Shown here: positions 34,301 through 41,501 of the stretch, one piece after another
How the letters are laid out: every line of letters begins with the position of its first letter
Position numbering within the stretch: position 1 is the stretch's first letter
NCBI GenBank assembly: GCA_002350105.1
Contig: DEDT01000059.1
Coordinates: 18,265-82,264 of the forward strand
Reading direction: 5' to 3'
Length of the DNA stretch: 64,000 bases
Source: Selenomonadaceae bacterium UBA2897
GTDB lineage: Bacteria > Bacillota > Negativicutes > Selenomonadales > Selenomonadaceae
Position numbers and translations under genes: made by a program
The notes under the pieces: generated by a model
What the model saw: only the letters and a program-made list of their open reading frames with translations
What the model was told of the DNA's origin: nothing
Databases searched by the model: none

Positions 34301-34636
34301 AGCTTCCGCAAGCTCGGCCTGACATTCGAGGAAAAGGCGTTTTACGATATCCTCATCAAGATGCGCGATACCTATAATTTTGTGTATGGTGAAGATAAAA
34401 AGCAGAATGGCGTCACCATCAACGAAAGGTGTCAGGCACTGGCCAGGAAAATTAAGGAAATCGTGGATATGAAATCTTCCTTTGCGGACTGGCTCAACAA
34501 CCAGAACGTGCGGGACCAGCTCAAATTCGATATCAAGATTTGCCTCGTCAAGAATGGCTATCCCCCGCAGTACAGTCCAGAGGTTTTCCGCCAGGTCATG
34601 GATCAGGTGGAAAATTTCAAGGAAAATCACGGATAG
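31304..34636 (+). CDS. hsdR: Type I restriction-modification system, endonuclease/translocase subunit HsdR
   Basis: 1110 residues from ATG 31304, two bases after the hsdS stop, with GGGGGAGG upstream. The N-terminal PD-(D/E)xK nuclease region shows RRPDILLYVNGIPVCIFELK. The SF2 helicase core has Walker A GATGCGKT, DEAH in FSDEAHRTQ, and VGFTGTPI. The C-terminal third is helical and binds HsdM. It translocates and cuts DNA lacking methylation. Full length with no visible frameshift. Confidence 0.94.
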   Translation: MGKLKNYNGRFCEYDFEAALISMLEQPGWQYLAGSQLPRTSEREVIYVDDLEQFLRKTYPAFSVQDIERLRDQVLYADAGGDFATLHRVYGWLVDGFSFQPEQGLAQQVTLMDFARPAQNIFRVVNQLTITYTDHGKEWERRPDILLYVNGIPVCIFELKNPANDAVGIVDAWEQIVTRYWRDIPQLLHYTPLACITDGVKSRLGTVRTPYEHFYAWRQVNDGDKVSTGGFDELAAMVQGVFAPDRFLEIFRDYIYFADSSFDDEEREIVCRYPQFFAVRRLKASIVTAVRAQSGKGGTYFGATGCGKTYAMAFLARQLAMRCTDVPVMGSPTVLLIVDRDELQEQGAKLFTRSKEFLGLGEVRIVLTRRELREELQARESGGFYITTIQKFCDRQEDKLGLLSERANIICFSDEAHRTQLARAKAIRFSQDADANMKAMLSKPYAKVLREALPHATFVGFTGTPIAETYQTFGEEIARYTMDQAVADGITVPIKYHPRIARVLLDEQKVKEIEAYYRRCGEEGASAEDVQASKKAMSSMEIILGEPSRLERLAIDIHDHYLAACAADPQRVQKALITCASRPIAYALLEKFQALYPEWFTLRRVPEDYTASEEELRTLVEMPTIAMVSSVGSNDKKAMYDYLGGTKNDQRSQRLEAAFKQEHSNFRIAIVVDMWITGFDVPALTYLYNDKPLEKHLLIQTISRVNRKYPGKSYGMIIDYIGIRDAMRQALKVYGGTGSVAPSPDDVAQAEQIFRELLAILQRLLTDFDLSVFLQPDADPALRYQCLSRAAEYVFTETRRLSLEREDGKGTTRVSFKTYFLAMVKRLRAAYDVCQPSGGLGEQEMALAQCFFAVAGFVRKLSGKSELDTESMNRHVEHMVAEALKYSKVENILAPGEKEDIFGPEFTEAVADIKMPATRLEALVKMLRRQIKEYQRTNQVAARKYQEMLEETIQRYHERRKKLSEEEAGAAQEQAAADIIAEATAQAKDIMRDMQADRNSFRKLGLTFEEKAFYDILIKMRDTYNFVYGEDKKQNGVTINERCQALARKIKEIVDMKSSFADWLNNQNVRDQLKFDIKICLVKNGYPPQYSPEVFRQVMDQVENFKENHG

Positions 34637-34687
34637 GCGGGATGAGATACGGAAGAAAACGAATTTCGGCTTCCAGCGTATTAAAAA

Positions 34688-34733
34688 GCAGGAGGCTACC
34701 GCAAAAGCCATGCGGTAACCTCCTGCAATTTTT
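34688..34733 (+). terminator. Terminator of the hsd operon
   Basis: Stem GCAGGAGG-c-TACCGC / GCGGTA-a-CCTCCTGC followed by AATTTTTG. Confidence 0.88.
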
Positions 34734-34788
34734 GTATTCTATTGTTCTGTGTGACCAATTATGGAAGATTATGCAACGTGGCAATCTG

Positions 34789-35073
34789 CTATATCGGCAG
34801 GCGAAGGTAGCGGACGCAGAGGACGATGAAGCAGACGATGGCGAGGCCGAAGGTGAAGATCTCGACGCGGCGCACGGCGTAGACGGAGTGCAGCGGGATG
34901 TCGATGACCTTCGGCACGTTGCTCGCGAGCAGGGAGATGGCCACGGAGACGTAGAGCAGGACATTCGTCAGTGGCGCTACATGCGCGATGGTGAAGGCGC
35001 GCAGCAGCAGGTAGATCGCTACGGCGATGAAGAAATACGCCAGTTTATCGGCGTGCTTGTACCAGTCAAACAT
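34789..35073 (-). CDS. Small integral membrane protein of unknown function
   Basis: 94 residues from the ATG at 35071-35073. Three hydrophobic segments are visible (about residues 12-30, 34-54 and 68-90) with few polar residues; there is no recognised family motif. It lies alone between the hsd operon and larE. A short possible frame directly upstream (35090-35194) has only a TTG start and is doubtful. Confidence 0.5.
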   Translation of the reverse strand: MFDWYKHADKLAYFFIAVAIYLLLRAFTIAHVAPLTNVLLYVSVAISLLASNVPKVIDIPLHSVYAVRRVEIFTFGLAIVCFIVLCVRYLRLPI

Positions 35074-35231
35074 TTCACTCACATCCTGTCTATTGGCCGT
35101 CGGGGATGTGCTGCCCTGGCAGCTGCCCGTCATCGGCCATGTTTTCTTTCTGTTGTACCTTTTCGCCGTGGCGGTGCAAAATCCTGCCGTTCAACGCTTC
35201 GCAGGGGATAAAACTTATGTCACGGAATTTT

Positions 35232-35265
35232 ACAGGGTATCGCCCGTTGACGATACCCTGTTTTT
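35232..35265 (+). terminator. Terminator-like hairpin without an obvious rightward gene
   Basis: Perfect 11-bp stem ACAGGGTATCG/CGATACCCTGT then TTTTTG. No plus-strand gene ends nearby; it lies about 60 bases upstream of larE. Confidence 0.6.
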
Positions 35266-35326
35266 GCGTTAATATGGATGTACTGAATAAAACATATAAG
35301 ATAAATATACAATAGGGGTGACAGGC

Positions 35327-36160
35327 ATGAATCAGGACGTGCAAAAAAAATATCAGGCTTTGCAGGAGCGTCTGCGCGAACTGGGCAGCGTGGCCGTGGC
35401 GTTTTCGGCGGGCGTCGATTCGACGCTTTTGGTCTATGTGGCGCATGAAGTGCTCGGGGGCGAGATGCAGGCTTTCACGGCGCAGTCGGACTTCGTGCCG
35501 CAGCGCGACGTGGACGATGCCGTGGCCTTCTGCGCGGCGCAGCATATCCCGCATGAGGTGGTGCCGTTCCCCATCCTCACGGTGCCGCACGTGCAGGAGA
35601 ATCCCAGCGACCGCTGCTACTACTGCAAGCACGCCTTGTTCGCTCGCATGAAGGAACTGGCAGAGGCGCGGGGGATCGCGTACGTCGTGGATGGCTCGAA
35701 TCTCGACGATGATGGCGACTACCGCCCCGGCCACCGCGCCCTGCATGAACTGGGGATCGTGAGCCCGCTGCACGATGCGGGCTTCCGCAAGCAGGATATC
35801 CGCGACCTCTCGCAGGCCCTCGGCCTGCCGACCTGGAACAAGCCGAGCTTTGCCTGCCTCGCCTCGCGTTTCCCCTACGGCGAGCAGCTGACGCCAGCGG
35901 GTCTCGCGCGGGTGAATGCGGCGGAGGAGTACCTCATGGCGCAGGGCTTTACGCAGTTCCGCGTGCGCGACCATGGCGCTGGCACCATCGCGCGCATTGA
36001 GGTGCCGCCGGCGGACATCGGCCGCCTGCTGGATCCGGCGCTGCGCGCGGAGCTTACGGCGCGGTTCCGGGAGCTCGGCTATCAGTATGTGACCGTCGAC
36101 CTGCAGGGCTATCGCACGGGAGCAATGAACGAAGTGCTGCCAACGGCAAAACATGGGTGA
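35327..36160 (+). CDS. larE: ATP-dependent sacrificial sulfur transferase LarE
   Basis: 277 residues from ATG 35327 (RBS AGGGGTGA). The PP-loop ATPase motif appears as FSAGVDSTLL (about residues 25-34). ENPSDRCYYCKHALF, SNLDDDGDYRPGHRAL and KPSFACLASRFPYGEQ follow, as in LarE. LarE adenylates and thiolates the pyridinium precursor of the nickel-pincer (NPN) cofactor of lactate racemase, giving up sulfur from cysteine. larA, larB and larC are not in this window, so its partners must lie elsewhere. Confidence 0.88.
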   Translation: MNQDVQKKYQALQERLRELGSVAVAFSAGVDSTLLVYVAHEVLGGEMQAFTAQSDFVPQRDVDDAVAFCAAQHIPHEVVPFPILTVPHVQENPSDRCYYCKHALFARMKELAEARGIAYVVDGSNLDDDGDYRPGHRALHELGIVSPLHDAGFRKQDIRDLSQALGLPTWNKPSFACLASRFPYGEQLTPAGLARVNAAEEYLMAQGFTQFRVRDHGAGTIARIEVPPADIGRLLDPALRAELTARFRELGYQYVTVDLQGYRTGAMNEVLPTAKHG

Positions 36161-36219
36161 AAAGGAATCCTTCTGTCCTCTTTAAAGATACATACAGAAA
36201 ATAAATTTTACAAAAATTG

Positions 36220-36248
36220 TTGACATTTACGAATGGCTGGTGTAGTAT
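36220..36248 (+). promoter_or_regulatory. Promoter of the BASS transporter gene
   Basis: Consensus TTGACA (36220-36225), a 17-bp spacer, and TAGTAT (36243-36248). The flanks CAAAAATTGT and GTAAACAATT form a loose inverted repeat around it. Confidence 0.82.
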
Positions 36249-36304
36249 TGTAAACAATTTCGGATTTAAAATTCTGTATACATCGAAGGAAGGAGGAGAA
36301 TCTC

Positions 36305-37276
36305 ATGTTGAGAGTTCTCGAAAAGTGCAGCACATTTGTTTCTAAGTATATGGCGGTTTTCGTAATTATTATTGCTGCCGTAGCTCTCTTTCAGCCGTGG
36401 ACGTTTAAATGGGCCGCTCATTGGGTGACCATTTTGCTCGGCGTCGTCATGTTCGGCATGGGCATGACCATGAAATTGTCCGACTTCAAGCTGGTGTTCC
36501 AGCGTCCGAAGGATGTCCTGCTCGGCGCGGTCTGCCAGTTCACGATCATGCCGCTGCTGGCATACCTGCTTTGCCGCGTCTTCAGCCTGCCGGCCGACCT
36601 TGCCGCCGGCGTCATCCTCGTAGGTACCTGCCCCGGCGGCACGTCCTCGAATGTCATGACATACCTCGCCAAAGGCGATGTGCCACTGTCCGTCTCCATG
36701 ACGATGACGACGACGGTGCTCGCGCCGGTGGTCACGCCGCTTTTGACCTGGTGGTTGGCCGGGGCCTGGATTGATGTGCCGTTCACGGGCATGATGCTCT
36801 CCATCCTGCAAGTCGTCATCCTGCCGATCGTCGCCGGTATCGTGCTCAACCATTTCTTCGGCATGCAGGTGCAGAAAGCCGTCAAGGTCTTGCCGCTGGT
36901 CTCCGTCACAGCCATCGTGCTGATCGTCGGTGCGGTGGTATCCGTCAGTGCCCAGCGCATCATGACCACGGGCCTGCTCGTGATGGGGGTCGTCATGCTG
37001 CACAATCTGCTCGGCTATGGCCTGGGCTTTCTCGTGGCGAAGGCGATGCATCTCAACATGGCCAAGATGAAAGCCATCTCCATCGAGGTCGGCATGCAGA
37101 ACTCCGGCCTGGCTACGTCGCTGGCTCTGCAGCACTTCGGTGCCGCCGCCGCTATTCCGGGTGCCGTGTTCAGCGTCTGGCATAACATCTCCGGTTCCCT
37201 CGCGGCCAATTACCTCTCCAGCCGTACGCAGCGGCAAGAGGTGCGGGCTGAGGAACAGGCCGCCGTTACGGATTGA
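36305..37276 (+). CDS. Bile acid:sodium symporter (BASS) family transporter
   Basis: 323 residues behind RBS AAGGAGGAG. About ten helices and the family motifs VMFGMGMTMKLSDF and GTCPGGTSSNVMTYLAKGD (the sodium-site region) place it in the BASS family. Bacterial members move sodium with organic acids such as pantoate, pyruvate or bile acids; the substrate here is unknown. Monocistronic with its own promoter and terminator. Confidence 0.9.
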   Translation: MLRVLEKCSTFVSKYMAVFVIIIAAVALFQPWTFKWAAHWVTILLGVVMFGMGMTMKLSDFKLVFQRPKDVLLGAVCQFTIMPLLAYLLCRVFSLPADLAAGVILVGTCPGGTSSNVMTYLAKGDVPLSVSMTMTTTVLAPVVTPLLTWWLAGAWIDVPFTGMMLSILQVVILPIVAGIVLNHFFGMQVQKAVKVLPLVSVTAIVLIVGAVVSVSAQRIMTTGLLVMGVVMLHNLLGYGLGFLVAKAMHLNMAKMKAISIEVGMQNSGLATSLALQHFGAAAAIPGAVFSVWHNISGSLAANYLSSRTQRQEVRAEEQAAVTD

Positions 37277-37304
37277 GACCGTCAGTGTAAAATTTTGACC
37301 GTAA

Positions 37305-37344
37305 AAACGGAGCACTTGCATCTCTTGCTGCGAGCGCTCCGTTT
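37305..37344 (+). terminator. Terminator of the BASS transporter gene
   Basis: AAACGGAGC/GCTCCGTTT with a 22-base loop, then CTTTG. Confidence 0.75.
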
Positions 37345-37385
37345 CTTTGCGTTTTATCGGCAATAATCGTATCTCCGTCAGGCCT

Positions 37386-38804
37386 TTAGCTCAGGCTCTG
37401 CGCGGGTTTGGCATGATTCTCCGGGTGGCGCGAGAGGTACCAGGCCGGGTTCTCCATCGCCATGACCTGCGTCAGGGGCAGGCGGCGGAAGAGGGGCAGG
37501 TGGAGATGGTAGTGGATCCAGTAGACGGCCCAGGCACCAATCAGGGCGAAGAGCGCGAGCGTCAGCGCGAAGATCAGCGTGCGCTGCGCCGGATCCGTCG
37601 AGATGTAGTAGATCATGTAGGCTGTGCCGGCGATGCCGATGACGTGCAGCAGCGGGAAGAACGGCACCCGGAAGCTGCGCGGTACGCTGGCCATCTTGCG
37701 GCGCAGCACGAGCACGTTGAGGTGGCAGACGATATAGGTGACCATCCAGAAAATGGAGGTACAGAGGATGAGGAACGTGACGGCCTCACCGCTGCTGAGG
37801 TTCGTGACCTCGATGAGCATCGTGGCGATACCGAGGAGCCAGATGCTGAGATAGGGCGCGCCGTGGCGGTTCTTCTTCTGGAAGATGGCGGGCAGCAGGC
37901 GGATCTTGGCCATGCCGCAGCAGATTTCCGCTACGCTGCAGATGATGGAGTTCTGCGTACTCACGGCCGCGAAGAGGGCGGCCACGGTCATCCAGAGCTG
38001 GCCCGGCGTGCCGAGGAGGTTCATGGCGTAGAGCAGATGCGGCGAGTCGGCCGCGCCGACCTCCGCCCAGGGCGTGTAGCGCGCGAAGCCGAGCACCATG
38101 ACGCACTGCACGACGCACATGATGCCGAGGGAGAGCAGCATGGCGAGCGGCACGTTGCGCTTCGGATTTTCCATATCCTTGCCCAGCGGCACGATGAATT
38201 CCGAGCCGATGAAGAGCCAGAAGGCCGTGGTCAGCAGCGGCATGATGTCGCCGATGCCCGCACTAAGCACGGCGGGCTGCTCCACCTGCTCGCCCGTGCC
38301 CAGACCCAGCGCACCGATGAGGCCCAGCGCGAAGAGCGATACGACCATGAAGGACGCGATGATCATCTGCAGCCGCGTGGACATCGTGACGCCGCGCAGG
38401 TTGATGGCGATGAGCGCCATGGTGAGCGTCACGCTGTAGAAGGCGGGCGGCAGCCCGTCGCCGAAGAAGCTCGTCATGACGTTGGCGTACATGATGCCCT
38501 CGGCCGGGGCCGCGAAGACGTTGCTGATGAGGTAGCCGCCGATCATCGTGACGATGGTGATGAAGGGGCCAAGCCCCACGAGCGTGTACTGCGCGAGACC
38601 GCCGGTGAGGTTCGGCATGAGCGCATTCAGCTCCGCAATGGAGGCGGAGGAGGTCATGTTGATGAAGCAGGCGAGCACGAGTGCGATGATGAAGGTCACG
38701 CCGACGGTGCTGGCGCCGGTGGCGAGCGGGATAAAGCAGCTCGTCGCGATAATCATGCCGATGCCGGTCGAGACGGCACCGAACAGGCTGATTTTCTTGG
38801 GCAT
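37386..38804 (-). CDS. APC-superfamily amino acid/amine permease
   Basis: 472 residues starting at the ATG of 38802-38804, which has AGGAAGG at suitable spacing; the ATG three codons earlier directly abuts that RBS. Twelve to thirteen helices are visible, with the APC signature near TM1 (GAVSTGIGMIIATSCFIPLA). It is divergent from the LuxR-type regulator gene that precedes the guanidine/urea carboxylase operon, so it may import that substrate or another nitrogen compound. This is an inference from position. Confidence 0.85.
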   Translation of the reverse strand: MPKKISLFGAVSTGIGMIIATSCFIPLATGASTVGVTFIIALVLACFINMTSSASIAELNALMPNLTGGLAQYTLVGLGPFITIVTMIGGYLISNVFAAPAEGIMYANVMTSFFGDGLPPAFYSVTLTMALIAINLRGVTMSTRLQMIIASFMVVSLFALGLIGALGLGTGEQVEQPAVLSAGIGDIMPLLTTAFWLFIGSEFIVPLGKDMENPKRNVPLAMLLSLGIMCVVQCVMVLGFARYTPWAEVGAADSPHLLYAMNLLGTPGQLWMTVAALFAAVSTQNSIICSVAEICCGMAKIRLLPAIFQKKNRHGAPYLSIWLLGIATMLIEVTNLSSGEAVTFLILCTSIFWMVTYIVCHLNVLVLRRKMASVPRSFRVPFFPLLHVIGIAGTAYMIYYISTDPAQRTLIFALTLALFALIGAWAVYWIHYHLHLPLFRRLPLTQVMAMENPAWYLSRHPENHAKPAQSLS

Positions 38805-38856
38805 AGGGATCATCCTTCCTGCATGACAAGATAGCGGTGTGATTCGGTATGTGTAG

Positions 38857-38885
38857 ATTATCCTGTAAACCACTGTATTTTACAA
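38857..38885 (-). promoter_or_regulatory. Promoter of the APC permease gene
   Basis: Minus strand TTGTAA (38880-38885), a 17-bp spacer, and GATAAT (38857-38862). Confidence 0.55.
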
Positions 38886-39075
38886 TGGGATAAAAGGTCA
38901 TTCTTTCTGCTATAAAGGTAGCAGGCCTGGAGCGTAAGTAGCAGAAAAGGGGCACTTTCGGTTACGTTTTATCCGATATTAAATTTTGATAGTTGATAGA
39001 CTTTTGTTCCATGCCGTGATAGAATGGTTTACAAAAGAAAGACATAAACCATAAAATCGTACAATGAATGGCAAC

Positions 39076-39120
39076 AAAGGCGTTGTGCAGCATACCGCTG
39101 CATAGCGCCTTTTTCTTTTT
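39076..39120 (+). terminator. Terminator-like hairpin abutting the RBS of the LuxR-type gene (candidate attenuator)
   Basis: AAAGGCG-ttg-TGCAGC / GCTGCA-tag-CGCCTTT, then a T-rich tail to 39120. The RBS GGAGG is at 39123-39127 and the start at 39136. No gene ends upstream on this strand, so it is probably part of the regulator's own leader. Confidence 0.7.
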
Positions 39121-39135
39121 ATGGAGGCAAGGCAA

Positions 39136-39939
39136 ATGTTGAAAGAAACGGAATGGCTGACCATCAATAACGTGCTGCTGGAACTCTACGCGCAGGAGAA
39201 CCTCGCGGATCTCGCCCAGAAGCTGCTGCGCGTGACACGCATGCTCATCCCCTACACGAAGGGTTACCTCCTGCTGCATCGCGGCGAGAGCATCGATGAG
39301 GACAGCAGCTATTTCCTCGGCATGTCCCAGCACGAGATCGATGCGTATCTCCACATTTACTACGACAAGGACTACCTGCATTACTTCAGCGAGATGATGT
39401 CGGATACGGCCGTCTACCGCGATACGGATATCGTGGAGGAATCCATGCGCCGCAAGACGGAGTTCTACCAGCAGTTCCTGCGACAGGCCGACATCCCCTT
39501 CGGCTGTGGCATCGTCGTCAAGCACGAGGGCAAGGTCTGCGCCGTGTTCAACCTGTTCCGCAGCCAGCAGCTGGGCAATTTCTCCGCGCGCGACATCGAA
39601 ATCCTCAATATATTGAAGAAACACATCGAGAACATGCTCATCCACCTCAGCGCGCCGTTGCAGCAGCCCGATGCCGGCAGCCGCGTGCAGGCCTTTGCGC
39701 GCCGCTATCATCTGACGAGCCGGGAATGCGAGGTGCTGGAGCTTGTGGCCGACGGCCTCTCCAATCAGGAGATCTGTCAGCGCCTCGTCATCAGCATTTC
39801 CACGGTGAAAAAGCATATCTATAATCTCTACGTCAAGACGCACGTGCGCAGCCGCACGCGTCTCCTGCATCTTTTGATGCACGGACAGTGTCCGAAAGTA
39901 GCAGACGACTCTACCTTCGATGATGCCGAGGCGATATAA
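39136..39939 (+). CDS. LuxR-family transcriptional regulator with GAF-like sensor
   Basis: 267 residues from ATG 39136, preferred to ATG 39121 because GGAGG lies 8 bases before it. The N-terminal about 180 residues look like a GAF-type sensor. The C-terminus is a LuxR helix-turn-helix (LTSRECEVLELVADGLSNQE ... STVKKHIYNLYVKTHVRSRT). No receiver Asp pattern is present, so it probably binds a ligand directly. It sits 117 bases upstream of the carboxylase operon on the same strand and is its likely regulator. Confidence 0.88.
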   Translation: MLKETEWLTINNVLLELYAQENLADLAQKLLRVTRMLIPYTKGYLLLHRGESIDEDSSYFLGMSQHEIDAYLHIYYDKDYLHYFSEMMSDTAVYRDTDIVEESMRRKTEFYQQFLRQADIPFGCGIVVKHEGKVCAVFNLFRSQQLGNFSARDIEILNILKKHIENMLIHLSAPLQQPDAGSRVQAFARRYHLTSRECEVLELVADGLSNQEICQRLVISISTVKKHIYNLYVKTHVRSRTRLLHLLMHGQCPKVADDSTFDDAEAI

Positions 39940-40056
39940 ATCCCCCTTCCGGTGTATAGTGTGAACCTCCCTGATGGATTATAGTACAGATAAACGATGC
40001 CGATGAGCTGAGCGTTGTTATTCTAAGTACAAAAATCCAAAAGGGAGGCATTTTTT

Positions 40057-40779
40057 ATGCAGAAGTTGTTTACCAAAGAGTTCCGCCCCGGCGAGAAATG
40101 GTCCGGCCCCATCGGCCGCCACCGCTACCTGCATTTCAAGGCACTGGGCCCCAACGCGAATCTCTCGTTGCTCCTCTATAATTTCCATGATCTCACGGAG
40201 CGTTACAACATGCCGGATACGCTCAAGGCGCAGTTCACGGCCCACCTCACGGCGGGCAACGTGCTCATGAGCGACAACGGCCGCGTGCTCGCGAGCATTG
40301 TACAGGACAGTCTCGGCTGGCACGATTCCATCGCTGGCTGGACGACGCGTGACTGGACGGACGAGCAGTACGGCAAGACCTCCTATCAGGAGAACCGCAA
40401 CGACTACTTGCGGGCGGGCGATGAGAACTTCAAGGTCGAGCTCGTGCGCAACGGTCTCTCTACCCGCGATCTCGTTCCCTGCGTGAACCTGTTCTCCAAG
40501 GTGTATGTCAACGAGGATGGCAGCATGCACTACGACAGTGACTGGTGCCCGGAAGGCGCGACGGTCACGCTGCGTACGGAGATGGATGTGCTCTTCATCG
40601 CCTCGAACACGCCGAATCCGCTCGATCCCGCGAAGGAGTATCCGAGCGTACCCATCCAGATGGATGTCTACGAGGCACCGCCGACAGATCTCATGGATCC
40701 CTGCGTACAGCATCGTCAGGAGAACTACCGTGCCTTTGAGAACACCTGGGATTACTGCAATCTGCTGGGTTTGAAATAA
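40057..40779 (+). CDS. DUF1989 protein, urea-carboxylase-associated / carboxyguanidine deiminase subunit (1 of 2)
   Basis: 240 residues behind RBS AAGGGAGG. The motif ERYNMPDTLKAQ is a hallmark of the urea-carboxylase-associated DUF1989 family. Published work on guanidine-degrading bacteria assigned paired DUF1989 proteins (CgdA/CgdB) as carboxyguanidine deiminase, converting carboxyguanidine to allophanate and ammonia. Pairing with the second DUF1989 gene and the carboxylase fits that role. Which of the two equals CgdA or CgdB I cannot say. First gene of the operon. Confidence 0.82.
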   Translation: MQKLFTKEFRPGEKWSGPIGRHRYLHFKALGPNANLSLLLYNFHDLTERYNMPDTLKAQFTAHLTAGNVLMSDNGRVLASIVQDSLGWHDSIAGWTTRDWTDEQYGKTSYQENRNDYLRAGDENFKVELVRNGLSTRDLVPCVNLFSKVYVNEDGSMHYDSDWCPEGATVTLRTEMDVLFIASNTPNPLDPAKEYPSVPIQMDVYEAPPTDLMDPCVQHRQENYRAFENTWDYCNLLGLK

Positions 40780-40803
40780 GCGAGCGTGAAGGAGGATATC
40801 GCC

Positions 40804-41463
40804 ATGAAAGCAAAATACGGATTGATTGAAAAGGAAAGCAACCTGAAGCCGGAAGATGCCATCTATGATGAGACGATCGGCGCGGGACTCGGTTGGCTGC
40901 ATCTGCTGAAGCAGGGCCAGTCCTTTCGCATCGTGGACCTCGAGGGCAACCAGGCCGTCGATACGACCTTCTACGATGCGCACAACACGGAGGACCACTA
41001 CGGTGCCATCCCGACCATCGTCGCACAAAAGAACATCTACCTCACCACGGGCAGCATCCTGCGCGCCGAGTCCGGCAAGCCGCTGCTGAAGATCACGGCC
41101 GACAAGACGGGCCGTCACGATACGCTGGGCGGCGCCTGCTCCTCGCAGAGCAACACAGTGCGCTACGCCCGCGAGAAACGCTATATGCAGAGCTGCCGCG
41201 ACGACTTCATGCTGGCGCTGGCGAATCAGGAGGAGAGCGGCATCAAGAAGCGCGACCTCGCCCCGAACATCAACTTCTTCATGAACGTGCCGGTCACGCC
41301 GGAAGGCGGGCTGAAGTTCGACGATGGCGTCTCGGCACCGGGCAATTACGTCGAGATGCAGGCCCTCGCCGATGTCTATATCCTCATCAGCAACTGCCCA
41401 CAGCTCAACAACCCCTGCAACGCCTACAACCCGACGCCCATCCGCCTGCTGATCTGGGATTGA
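40804..41463 (+). CDS. DUF1989 protein, urea-carboxylase-associated / carboxyguanidine deiminase subunit (2 of 2)
   Basis: 219 residues from ATG 40804 with RBS AAGGAGG. Paralogue of the preceding protein; both carry the DUF1989 pattern (LVDLEGNQAVDTTFYDA-like here as IVDLEGNQAVDTTFYDA) and conserved Cys residues in GGACSSQSN and NNPCNAYNPTP, probable metal ligands. The gap to its neighbour is 24 bases. The pair likely forms a heteromeric deiminase acting after the carboxylase. Confidence 0.82.
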   Translation: MKAKYGLIEKESNLKPEDAIYDETIGAGLGWLHLLKQGQSFRIVDLEGNQAVDTTFYDAHNTEDHYGAIPTIVAQKNIYLTTGSILRAESGKPLLKITADKTGRHDTLGGACSSQSNTVRYAREKRYMQSCRDDFMLALANQEESGIKKRDLAPNINFFMNVPVTPEGGLKFDDGVSAPGNYVEMQALADVYILISNCPQLNNPCNAYNPTPIRLLIWD

Positions 41464-41501
41464 GTGCCTGATACTATGTCGACCTGAGAGGAGCAACGAT
41501 T

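Noticed and set aside
39064..39105. A 13-codon leader peptide (ATG to TAG) running into the hairpin before the LuxR-type gene.
   Set aside because: No ribosome-binding site precedes it and there are no regulatory codon runs; probably chance.
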